The notes below the pieces were generated by a model that worked only from the letters and a program-made list of their open reading frames with translations, made no database searches and was not told the origin of the DNA. Below, in pieces: positions 36,336 through 44,542 of a stretch of DNA of 64,000 nucleotides; position 1 is the stretch's first letter, and each line of letters begins with the position of its first letter. A program made the translations under genes and the position numbers. Source of the DNA: CAZPXZ01 sp965219495 (GTDB lineage: Bacteria; Pseudomonadota; Alphaproteobacteria; Rhodobacterales; CAZPXZ01); NCBI GenBank assembly GCA_965219495.1, contig OZ244777.1, positions 2,976,001 through 3,040,000 of the forward strand, read 5' to 3'.

Positions 36336-36375
36336 ACGGTACCGATTCCTCCCACACGGAACGCGGCGGCGATGG

Positions 36376-36459
36376 TGCCCAGGAGAAGACTCGAACTTCC
36401 ACGACCATACGGCCACTAGCACCTGAAGCTAGCGCGTCTACCTATTCCGCCACCTGGGC
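36376..36459 (-). tRNA. tRNA-Leu (anticodon CAG)
   Basis: The minus-strand sequence has a 7-bp acceptor stem (gcccagg pairing with cctgggc) and discriminator A. The D-arm starts GGCGGAATaGGTAGACGC as in tRNA-Leu. The anticodon stem ctagc/gctag holds the loop ttcaggt, so the anticodon is CAG. A long variable arm and a T-arm with GTTCGAGTC are also present. Length 84 without CCA, as expected for a class II tRNA. Confidence 0.95.
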
Positions 36460-36655
36460 TTCTTTTTTTCATCAGATGCCGTAGTTCGGAAGTAGTTGGC
36501 GGGCAAGTCAATGTCAACAAGTATCGGGGCATGGGTCAGGGTTCAAAAGGACCGCCATGATCGCCTTACCAGGAAATTCTTGCTCCAAGATCGTGCCCGT
36601 ATACGCTATTCTAAACGAAGTCTGCGGTTGGCGACTGCAAGTCTGGAGGAATCTC

Positions 36656-37612
36656 ATGCCACTCGTCACGGTCGTTGGCGGATCAGGATTTCTAGGACGT
36701 CATGTAGTGGCGCGCCTTGCGCGCAGTGGCTGGAGAGTGCGCGTCGGAACGCGCAATCCCGAAGGAACGGGCATCGTTCGCCTCTACGGAGATGTAGGGC
36801 AGGTCGAGCCGGTTCGAGCCGATGTGCGAGACGAAGGTTCGATTCGGTCTGCGCTGACTGGCGCGGATGCGGTCATTAACCTGGTTGGAATCCTTTACGA
36901 GAATCGCGGCCAGCGCTTCAGAGCAATTCATGCCGATTGCGCCGGGAGAATCGCACGGTTGTCAGCAGAGCTCGGAGTGAAGCGGGTGGTGCATGTCTCC
37001 GCCATTGGCGCCGATGAGCACTCGGAATCCGTTTATGCATCTTCAAAAGCGGAGGGTGAGCGGCAAGTGATTGACGCACGAACGGATGCAGTAATCATGC
37101 GTCCTTCGATCATGTATGGAGAGGAGGATCAGTTCTTCAATCGATTTGCGCAAATGGCTCAGTTGTCACCAGTGCTTCCGGTAGTAGGCGCGGATACTCA
37201 GTTTCAGCCCGTTTACGTGGAAGATGTAGCGGCTGCGTTGGAGACCGCACTTACCAAGAGCGATGTTTCCGGGGCCTACGAATTGGGCGGGCCGCGAGTG
37301 TACCGATTTCGCGACCTCATGGAGATCATGCTCCGGGAAATCCGTCGAAGACGATTGATCGTGCCCGTACCGTTTCCAGCAGCGCGGGTCTTGGGCAGTA
37401 TACTCGGGCTATTGCCTAATCCGCCCCTCACCAGCGACCAGGTAAACCTCCTGGCGTCAGACAACGTGGTTTCGAAAGGAGCGCAGACCCTCGGTGACCT
37501 AGGTATAGATGCAACGCCACTTGAAAGCGTGATTGGTGGTTATCTCGTTCGGTTTCGCCCAGGAGGACAATATGCCGACATCGCTTCAGGGACGAACTCC
37601 CGATCAGCTTGA
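36656..37612 (+). CDS. NDUFA9-like NAD(P)-binding protein
   Basis: The protein has 318 residues, starting at ATG 36656 after ggagga. It has an extended short-chain dehydrogenase fold with VTVVGGSGFLGRHVVARLARSGWRV at the N-terminus, DAVINLVGILYE and VHVSAIGADEHSESVYASSKAEGE. This is typical of the complex I NDUFA9-like family. In mitochondria NDUFA9 is an accessory subunit of NADH dehydrogenase; the bacterial role is less certain. Alphaproteobacteria commonly encode it beside uppP, which here is convergent with a one-base gap. Confidence 0.88.
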   Translation: MPLVTVVGGSGFLGRHVVARLARSGWRVRVGTRNPEGTGIVRLYGDVGQVEPVRADVRDEGSIRSALTGADAVINLVGILYENRGQRFRAIHADCAGRIARLSAELGVKRVVHVSAIGADEHSESVYASSKAEGERQVIDARTDAVIMRPSIMYGEEDQFFNRFAQMAQLSPVLPVVGADTQFQPVYVEDVAAALETALTKSDVSGAYELGGPRVYRFRDLMEIMLREIRRRRLIVPVPFPAARVLGSILGLLPNPPLTSDQVNLLASDNVVSKGAQTLGDLGIDATPLESVIGGYLVRFRPGGQYADIASGTNSRSA

Positions 37613-37613
37613 G

Positions 37614-38417
37614 TCAGGTGCTGAAGAACCAAAGAAGAATAATGCCTAGCCCGATGCGGTAGACCACGAAGGGTGTCAAGCTCCATCTTCGGACGAAACG
37701 CATCAAGCCCCACAACGCCGCAAGCGCGGACATGAACGATAGTGAGAACACGCTCATCGAAGTGCGCCACAAAAGTGCATCACCAGAGCGGATGAGTTCA
37801 ATTGCTCCAAGCGCAGTGGCTGCGCCAATGGTGGGTATGGCGAGCAAGAACGCAAATCGGGCCGAGTGTTCTCGCTCGAAACCTAATGCGCGAGCAGCTG
37901 TGATCGTGACTCCAGACCGGCTAGCTCCAGGCAGGAACGCCAAAACTTGAGCACAGCCTATGAGTATTGCGTGCCGCACCTTCAAATCAGACAGAATCTG
38001 CGCTGAAGAGCAGAATCGATCAGCGACATAGAGCAAAAGTCCAAACCCGATCGTGAACCAAGCAATCGCTTCCACGTTACGAAAAGATGTTGCAAAACCA
38101 AGATGCCAAATTAGACCGCCCGCACATATTGCAGGAATAGTGGCTAAGATCAGGTGGAGCGCGAAACGTGATTCCCGGGAATTCCAAGCGCCGCGCCCAA
38201 GCTTAACGCATCCGCGCAGCAACTGAATTACGTCGTTGAAGAAATACACTATTACTGCTGTAAGAGTACCGGCATGAGCTGCAACATCCACAAGTAATCC
38301 TTGATCACTTGTGTTGAGCACTTGTGGCAATAGGGCAAGGTGCGCCGAAGAACTGACGGGGGCAAATTCCGTGATGCCCTGCACTAAGGCGATTAGGACG
38401 ACTTGCTCAGTAGGGAT
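37614..38417 (-). CDS. uppP: Undecaprenyl-diphosphatase UppP, unusual start
   Basis: UppP (BacA) recycles undecaprenyl diphosphate for cell-wall and glycan synthesis in the inner membrane. The frame shows QGITEFAPVSSSAHLALL (catalytic glutamates and serines), LPGASRSGVTIT with the active arginine, and about eight membrane segments. The first standard start is GTG 38384, directly at VQGITEF, which would remove half of the first helix. In the same frame, upstream codons read IPTEQVVLIALVQGITEF. An ATC at 38417-38415 stands exactly where an ATG would give the normal N-terminus. Either translation begins at this rare ATC, or at GTG 38384, or the start was mutated. Coordinates assume the ATC. Confidence 0.85.
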   Translation of the reverse strand: MPTEQVVLIALVQGITEFAPVSSSAHLALLPQVLNTSDQGLLVDVAAHAGTLTAVIVYFFNDVIQLLRGCVKLGRGAWNSRESRFALHLILATIPAICAGGLIWHLGFATSFRNVEAIAWFTIGFGLLLYVADRFCSSAQILSDLKVRHAILIGCAQVLAFLPGASRSGVTITAARALGFEREHSARFAFLLAIPTIGAATALGAIELIRSGDALLWRTSMSVFSLSFMSALAALWGLMRFVRRWSLTPFVVYRIGLGIILLWFFST

Positions 38418-38584
38418 GGTATTCGCTTTCGTTGAGTAGGATACGAATGCTTCTATAGCAAAGTCCTTCGAATTGAAGTCACAGGAGAATGTTTATCTGC
38501 GGTGCAATTCTGTCCTACGGTCCGTGAAAATGTGAATCGTAACAGAGAGATATTGTTTGATTAGGCCGAGTTGCCGATGCGATC
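38418..38584. other. Junction between core block and mobile region
   Basis: No gene is supported. The uppP frame is closed by a stop a short way upstream of its start. Confidence 0.3.
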
Positions 38585-38634
38585 CTAGATCTCTTGAGCT
38601 ATGATTATCTCTACATTTAAGCCAAGTTTCATGC
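38585..38634 (+). repeat. 50-bp direct repeat, copy 1
   Basis: This 50-base stretch begins ctagatctcttgagc and ends atgc, and matches 42076-42125 at 42 of 50 positions by hand alignment, in the same orientation. It covers the last codons and the 3' flank of the decayed gene at 38629-40206. The other copy therefore looks like the 3' end of a second, otherwise deleted, copy. Confidence 0.75.
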
Positions 38635-40206
38635 AGCGAGCAGCTGGCCCTGCCACAGGCGCTGAATCTGGTTGTCGAAACGCTCGACGAGTCGTGCCAG
38701 CACCGATGAGTTTTGCCGGTCGAGAACGGCGGAAAGGGCCGGAACCAAGGCACGACGATGCACGAGGCGACGCGCAGGCCGACATCCGTGACACGGTATC
38801 GATGGGGGCCGGGAATCCGCTCGGTCAATCCGCGCAGCCGGAGCTTGCGCAAGTCATTGGTGGTGCGGGCGGAACCATAAGCATCCTCCGGTAGGCCAAG
38901 CAGCGGCGCGACGAGTTCGCGCAGTTGGCGATTGGCGAAGCCAACGGGCAACAGCCGGAAGATGAGCAGGGCGCCCAGAAGCGCTTGCACACCGGAATCG
39001 CCAAAGCGCAGGGCGCTCGCCTGGCGCGCCTCCGCCACGGCAGGCCGATACAGCGCACCAAAGGTCTCCTCGCCAAGATGGCAGTCGTGGCTGTTGCGTT
39101 GGACGCCCAACAGGCGTCGGTTGGCGGTAAAGTCGACCTCCATGAGGTCATCAAGGTTGTTCAGCCGTCTGCCGATGGCGAAGTCGTACGTGTCGTTGAT
39201 CACGGTCTCGGTGCGCAACGCACGGCCCTCCTTGATCCGCGAGCGCTTGTAGTCCACATGCAGCGATGGCGTGACGCCATCGGGTATGGCGTGGCTTCGA
39301 TACCGCGAGGGCGTGCGTATGGTATCGCGACGATTGAAAATCAACTGCGCATGGTCGGGGCGGCCGAAGTCGAGGTTTTCCGGGATCACCTCGTCAAAGA
39401 ACACCCGGCCTTGCGCCGGCCGGTCGAACACCTGGGTCAGCGCGAACTCCGCCTGCAAGATCGAAAGGTCATAACGGAGATTGCATTGCCGGTCCCCCGG
39501 CGGTAAACGGATGCGGCAGGCGCGCAAGCCATTTGCGGAAAAGCGCGTCGATGCGCGGCGCAGTCAACTCCTGGGCGATGCGCTGCAGCGCATCGGGGTC
39601 ATCGCAAGCCGCAATGCCGTTGTCCAGCGCCTCGAAGCCGATGCCGCGCTTCGTCAACTGCTGCTTCACAAACTCATGCCGGTTCAGGCAGAACTTGGCG
39701 TTGTAGGGAAAGTAGGAACAGAACTTGAGAAAGTAACGCCCCGAAATCATCGTCAATTACATAGACGTAGTAGGGATTGACCATCGCCGTGGCCAACACC
39801 AGCCGCGGATACGGGGCCCGCTGTCCGTATGCCAGCGCCGCTCTGTGCGAAACACCTGGGCGCGTTCCTGCGCCTCGCCGATGTACAGCAGCCCCTCATC
39901 CCTGCTTCAGTCCCGCAAATAGGCCTGGGTGCGATCGTTCTTGCGTTCGCCACGAGAAAAGCGGATGAGATCCACCTCCTCGCAATCGGCAAAGGCCTCC
40001 AGATCGGCGACAAGGCGTCACGTCATTGGCGCCATCAACGCCGACGATGGCATCAGATGGCCCCGAACCTCCCGGAAAAACCAGGCCGCGCCCGACCCGG
40101 TCTGCAAGAACGGCACAAAGGCGTTGAGATGCAGCCGGTCGATACATTCCAGTTTCAGGATCGTGTGATGCGACAACGCTTCCCCAACATCGCGTGCTAT
40201 GTTCAT
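38629..40206 (-). pseudogene. Decayed copy of a widespread family of unknown function
   Basis: Read in changing frames on the minus strand, the sequence gives a protein of about 525 residues. It starts MNIARDVGEALSHHTILKLE with LQTGSGAAWFFREVRGH, passes EEVDLIRFSRGERKNDRTQAYL and GRYFLKFCSYFPYNAKFCLN. It goes on with LDNGIAACDDPDALQRIA, LSILQAEFALTQVFDRPAQGR, SLHVDYKRSRIKEGRALRTE and a winged-helix-like TNDLRKLRLRGLTERIPGPHRYRVT. It ends FDNQIQRLWQGQLLAA. I have seen this family as a frequent hypothetical protein in many bacteria. Lesions include an in-frame TGA after APMT (near 40020), a TGA where a Trp is usual (near 39910), and at least two frameshifts (near 39750 and 39510). Its repeated 3' end suggests it is mobile. 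Confidence 0.7.
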
Positions 40207-40317
40207 GCTCCGGACTCTGGACGATGGGTTCCCCACATGGCCACGATACGGCCACCGATGTCCCAGGTTGACTATCAACGTGGATTCATCCGCAGCGCGG
40301 AACGGGTGCACATTTCA

Positions 40318-41990
40318 TATGGAGTAAAGTAAACTGTTCGTTTGCAATCAGTCAGGCTAGCACCGGCGCATTCCGAGTCGCCGTTTGGTGACACGATTTC
40401 CCGGGTTTGACCGTTTTTGCCGGATTTTCGCGAATTTCCTCCGGTTTCCCGGGGCAGGAGGGGGGGGGTGAGTGCTCCTACCAACATGTGGTATATGGAT
40501 TGAAGTTCACAACAATATCCGGGAGCACTCCGATGACAGTATTGCCGTTTCCTGCGCGCGAGTCCAGCTTTGCGAGAGATGTGACCGCTGTGGAGATCGA
40601 GACGATCCTCTCGAAGTTCGGAACGAATGCGCGGGCGCTGTTTGCGTCCCTTGCGGAGGGGACCCAGTCTGCGGAGGGTTTCGAGCGTTCTCTGGCGGCG
40701 GTCTCGAACGCTGCGAGTTGTGCGTTCATGCGCCTGGCGATCGAGTCGGTGGACGAGGAGAGCGACCGATTGGTGGTGGACGGCAACGTGTATCACCGGA
40801 TCGGCACATCGCCCCACACGATGCTGAGTTCGTTTGGTCCGGTTTGGTATGAGCGCTCGCGCTATCGCCGCCGGGGTTGCGATTCCGTTGTCCCGGCGGA
40901 CCTCCGGTTCGGCCTGATCAACGGCTTTTGGTCGCCGCTTGCGGCGCGGCGTGGGACGCTGTTGATGGGGCTGGCGCCTGCCGGGGATTGGGTGCGGCTT
41001 TCCGAGGAGCTGGGTGGCATGTCGCCGTCTGCGACGGCGCTCAATCACCTCGTGGAAACGGTTGGCGAAGCCTGGAATGTAGTGCAGGTCAAGGCCTTGC
41101 CCAGCATCCGCGGCGACGAGGAAATCCCTGCGGGATCGTCGGCGCTTTCGATTTCGCTGGACGGCGTCATGCTTGGGATGCGCAACGAGAAAGGTGAAGG
41201 GCGGCAAGGAGATGCGGCGGCGACGGGTTTCCGCGAGGCGTCCTGCGGCGCGGTGTCGTTGCTGGATGCGGATGGCGAGCGTATCCGCACGGTCGATTCC
41301 GGGCGGATGCCGGAAGCCGGCAAGGCGACGCTGAAGCACGGCCTGCTCGAGGAGGCCGGGCATGTGCTGCACATCCGCCCGGATCTGGAAGTGGTGGTCC
41401 TCGCCGATGGGGCCGCCGACAACTGGAACTGGTTCTCCGAGGCCTTTCCGGAAGCCACCGAAATCCTCGATTTCTGGCACGCCGCCCAGCATCTCAAGGC
41501 GGCGCTGGACAGCGCCTGTGGAACCGACAGCATGGAGGCGCGGCGCCGGTTCGAGAGGCTCCGGGGAAGGCTGCGCGACGAGGAAGACGGCGTCGAGCGG
41601 ATCGTGCGGGCGCTACGCCATCTGGCCAGGAAACATTCGCGCCGGAAAGCCATCGCCCGGGAACTGGCCTTCTTCCGCAAGAACCGGCAACGCATGCGCT
41701 ACGCCGCGTTCCAGAACCGGAAGCTGCCGATCGGCTCGGGGGTGGTCGAGGCTGCCAACAAGGTTCTCGTGACCCAGCGGCTTAAATGCTCCGGGATGCG
41801 CTGGAAGCTCGACGGAACCGGCCAATATGTTCTGAGCGTGCGGGCCTTATGGAAATCCCACCGATTTGAAGCGGCCTGGAGCGAAATCATCACCGCCCTG
41901 GAGCCTCCGGAATACACGTTTCAAAATCGCAAACACGTCGCAATAGCTGAACTATTGCACTAAGCGCGCCCTTCAACTATTTACTCCATA
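40318..41990 (+). mobile_element. ISKra4-type insertion sequence
   Basis: The element of about 1.67 kb holds one transposase gene. The ends carry an 11-base perfect inverted repeat, tatggagtaaa at 40318-40328 and its complement tttactccata at 41980-41990. I could not find a target-site duplication. A run of nine G lies at 40460-40468 upstream of the gene. It sits just outside the 5' end of the decayed gene at 38629-40206. Confidence 0.75.
40533..41963 (+). CDS. ISKra4 family transposase
   Basis: The frame encodes 476 residues from ATG 40533. The N-terminal half has a helical region and the stretch RRRGCDSVVPADLRFGLINGFWSPLAARR. The DDE core shows SISLDGVMLGMRNEKGEG (first aspartate), VVLADGAADNWNW (second aspartate) and EILDFWHAAQHLKAAL. 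The end is RKLPIGSGVVEAANKVLVTQRLKCSGMRW (glutamate). The order and spacing fit ISKra4 transposases. No lesion was seen, so the element may be active. A decayed relative lies at 58.1-58.8 kb on the other strand. Confidence 0.9.
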   Translation: MTVLPFPARESSFARDVTAVEIETILSKFGTNARALFASLAEGTQSAEGFERSLAAVSNAASCAFMRLAIESVDEESDRLVVDGNVYHRIGTSPHTMLSSFGPVWYERSRYRRRGCDSVVPADLRFGLINGFWSPLAARRGTLLMGLAPAGDWVRLSEELGGMSPSATALNHLVETVGEAWNVVQVKALPSIRGDEEIPAGSSALSISLDGVMLGMRNEKGEGRQGDAAATGFREASCGAVSLLDADGERIRTVDSGRMPEAGKATLKHGLLEEAGHVLHIRPDLEVVVLADGAADNWNWFSEAFPEATEILDFWHAAQHLKAALDSACGTDSMEARRRFERLRGRLRDEEDGVERIVRALRHLARKHSRRKAIARELAFFRKNRQRMRYAAFQNRKLPIGSGVVEAANKVLVTQRLKCSGMRWKLDGTGQYVLSVRALWKSHRFEAAWSEIITALEPPEYTFQNRKHVAIAELLH

Positions 41991-42034
41991 GAAAATTTTC
42001 TCCCGCGCGGAACAGCGGGGGGAGTGCGCCCAAA

Positions 42035-42078
42035 GCCACCCTCCACATGCCTCTTCGGTCTGAGGCAAAGCCTCGCTA
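42035..42078 (+). repeat. REP-like repeat, copy 1
   Basis: A 44-base unit whose core cacatgcctcttcggtctg is identical to that at 42214-42256. The part gcctc-loop-gaggc can form a small hairpin, resembling bacterial REP sequences. The 50-bp repeat copy at 42076 begins immediately after it. Confidence 0.6.
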
Positions 42079-42125
42079 GATCTCTTGAGCCACGCTTGTC
42101 TCTACAATTGAGCCAAGTCTTATGC
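42076..42125 (+). repeat. 50-bp direct repeat, copy 2
   Basis: Second copy of the repeat at 38585-38634. It ends with the complement of an Ala codon followed by TAA, matching the Ala-TGA end of the decayed gene, so it is probably the remaining 3' tip of another copy. Confidence 0.7.
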
Positions 42126-42213
42126 GACGGGTCGTTTTGTTACTGCCTGACGCTTTTCGCAACTATGAACCCGGCATGTTCACGGAGCGCCCAACGGACG
42201 GGGTTTGGTTGGG

Positions 42214-42256
42214 GCCACCTACACATGCCTCTTCGGTCTGCGGCGGAGCCTCGCTA
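42214..42256 (+). repeat. REP-like repeat, copy 2
   Basis: Second copy of the unit at 42035-42078, in the same orientation, 179 bases further on. The compensated change ggcaaagcc to ggcggagcc keeps a similar hairpin. Confidence 0.6.
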
Positions 42257-42317
42257 ATATTGAGTTTAAACGAAATTTACCGCCCAAAGAATTGTCGTCG
42301 GCAATGGAGAGGGGCTT

Positions 42318-43103
42318 TCAATATTTCGGATTTGAGTAGTCAGCTGGGAATCGTTGCAAATCCGTCCTGCGGATATCTTCGAATGCTCGATGCCTTCGCC
42401 AGGCTTCGAGAGTTGAATAGAAAGCTACTCGCGTCCCGTCACCGAGAGTTCTCAAACGACTCCCACGCGACCTCGGCCCATACTTAATGCATGACGGAAA
42501 AAGTGTTGCATGATATACTATGGGTGGATCAACGTAGCATGTATTCAGTCCCGTTTTCCAATACGCATGAAGTTCGCGATCGAATTCATCAATCTGTCGG
42601 GGATTTTGCTGTAGGAAGCGTTCGGCACCGCTCCTCGAAATTGCGTAACCAAATGTGCCAGAGTCGTTGTAACGCAGACGGCCGAGAGTGTAGCCAGAGC
42701 ACAATCGTTGCAAGGGATAGTACTTCCGGTTTTTCTTGGTTCTCGTTAAGAAAACAACATCAAAGTTCATCGCCTTTGTTTCAATTTCCAATATTACATT
42801 CACGAAAGCGTTGTCAAGAATTACGTCGTCTTCCAATATCACGAGCATTTCTGGTCCATTCTCGACCACGTCCGCAAGAATTTTACGGTGACTTATACAG
42901 CATCCAATCTCCCGTGCAGTCAGTGGATAGCGTCCTCTACGCCTTCTCTCTACGGTGTTGACGAACCTGAGCTCGTCTGGTCGCAAATTGTCGCCGTCGA
43001 CTCCAGAGACGATTTCGAATGCGGTCCCCAACGATTTCAATTGCTGAGAGACTGCTCTGCGTCGATCGTCGGCGCGTAGCAAGTTGATGACCCGAACTTG
43101 CAT
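42318..43103 (-). CDS. Family 25 glycosyltransferase (LPS biosynthesis type)
   Basis: This 261-residue cytoplasmic glycosyltransferase starts at ATG 43103 (MQVRVINLLRADDRR). It has the GT25 pattern: N-terminal INL-RR stretch, the segment LTAREIGCCISHRKILADVVENG, the metal-site-like LVILEDDVIL, and a C-terminal part with GTFGYAISRSGAERFL. Members transfer galactose or related sugars in LPS or oligosaccharide synthesis. It is the first gene of the lower-G+C glycan region, oriented away from the genes that follow. A start at 43124 is also possible. Confidence 0.88.
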   Translation of the reverse strand: MQVRVINLLRADDRRRAVSQQLKSLGTAFEIVSGVDGDNLRPDELRFVNTVERRRRGRYPLTAREIGCCISHRKILADVVENGPEMLVILEDDVILDNAFVNVILEIETKAMNFDVVFLTRTKKNRKYYPLQRLCSGYTLGRLRYNDSGTFGYAISRSGAERFLQQNPRQIDEFDRELHAYWKTGLNTCYVDPPIVYHATLFPSCIKYGPRSRGSRLRTLGDGTRVAFYSTLEAWRRHRAFEDIRRTDLQRFPADYSNPKY

Positions 43104-43469
43104 AGTCTTCCTTAGCAGGATCAACGGTCAAGGAACAGGTAAATTGAATTCTGCACTGTCCTAATCCGTTAGTCTTAGACATGGAGTCGTGGGGTAGCGC
43201 CGCGAAGGTGACGAAAATTCAAAAAAGGCCAAAGTTCCAAGAGTTAGGCAAACCAAAGGAGGTTAGGCAACTAGCAGCACTACCATGATTTCAATTTCAA
43301 CGCCATTGTCTGGAGCGGACAGTAGAGACCGGATCGAGGGTTATGGGTTATGTCTGATTTCGGGTTCGTGACTTCATGGAATTGTTGCTTAAGGAGCGGC
43401 TCTGAACTGCGATCGGACGCGGATCGTACTAGTAGGCCGACGGCGAGGTTCTGTGTTGCTGTAACGGTC
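43104..43469. other. Intergenic stretch before the IS256 relic
   Basis: No gene is supported; the left end of the IS256 element should lie here but the inverted repeat was not found. Confidence 0.4.
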
Positions 43470-44491
43470 ATCGGAAACGGGATCTTGCCGGCACCTTTGG
43501 CAGCGGGCGGATGCCGGTTCCCCGGCCGCGGCTTCTCCAGCAGCGTGGTGGCATTCGAAGGGGCCGCGCTGCTACCAGCGGCGTACGGAGCGCGCTGGCA
43601 GGTTGATCGTGGACACGGATTATTCGGGGACCAACACTCGGTGCGTGCAGCGGGCGATTTTGGCGTTGTTCCGGAGCGCAGCAAGCACACATGTTGTGAA
43701 CCGGATTTGGTGTCGGCTGAAGACGGATTGAAAGGTGTGGAACGCCCGCAGTCTCGACGGGGAAGACATCGTGCGGTTGATTCTCGACGGCACGGTGGTC
43801 AAAGCAAGAGTCGCTCGCAAGGCGAAACCAGTCTCGCCGAAAGTCGCGGTAGGCGTGCGCGAGGACGGACGGAATGTGTGGCTGGCTTGAAGAACATGAG
43901 CGGAGAGAGCATCGGGTCATGGCGCGCCTTCCTGGATGACATGGCGGCGCATGGCTTGCGGGTGCCCGAGTCTTCATCCTGATGGACGGCTCCCTCGGCC
44001 TCGACGCCGCCCGCACAGCGCTGCGCCCTCCACAAGCACCGCAACCTGCTTGGGCATGTGTGTCGAAACAGTTGCGAACTCTCGCTGACTACGGGGACAT
44101 GATCTATGCTGACACCGCCAACGAAACCAAGCATAGGCACAAGGCGTTCCTGCGCAAGAGGCGGAAGACATGCTCGGCCGCGTCGAGAAGCCCGGAGGAA
44201 GCCGGAGACTGGCTTTTCACCTTCGCCCGCAAGCCGGCAAGCCAATGAAGATCGGCCCACACCACAAATGCCATCGAACGCCCGCACGCCGAGTTCAAGT
44301 GTTGCATCATGACACAGACCGTCTTGCCGGAAGCCGAAACTGCGCCCATGCTGTTCTGGGCTCTGCTGGCCTCCGGCCAGATCACCATGCGAAATGTCAA
44401 CGCATTGGACGCCCTGCGTGTGCTGACCGACCGGAACCCGCTTGACCCTGCTGGAGGATATCATAACTTGCAATCAGCGGAGGCTGCGTAA
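43470..44491 (+). pseudogene. IS256 family transposase relic
   Basis: Pieces of an IS256 transposase can be read in all three plus frames. They are a piece with GTFGSGRMPVPRPRLL, then TDYSGTNTRCVQRAILALF, then GEDIVRLILDGTVVKARVARKAK, then LKNMSGESIGSWRAFLDDMAAHGLRVPE. After a break come YGDMIYADTANETKHRHKAF and EEAGDWLFTFAR. After another break comes TQTVLPEAETAPMLFWALLASGQITMRNV to the end at 44491. At least four frameshifts and two stops are needed to join them. The element is dead and its N-terminal third is missing or unrecognisable. Confidence 0.82.
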
Positions 44492-44542
44492 TTCTGAATT
44501 TTCATCACTTTCGCAACATCATCGTTGGGGGGTCAGTCCAAA

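Larger units (their letters stand above)
41991..42317. other. Repeat-rich intergenic stretch next to the ISKra4 element
   Basis: It contains the second 50-bp repeat copy and a pair of 43-44-base direct repeats; no gene is supported. Confidence 0.5.
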
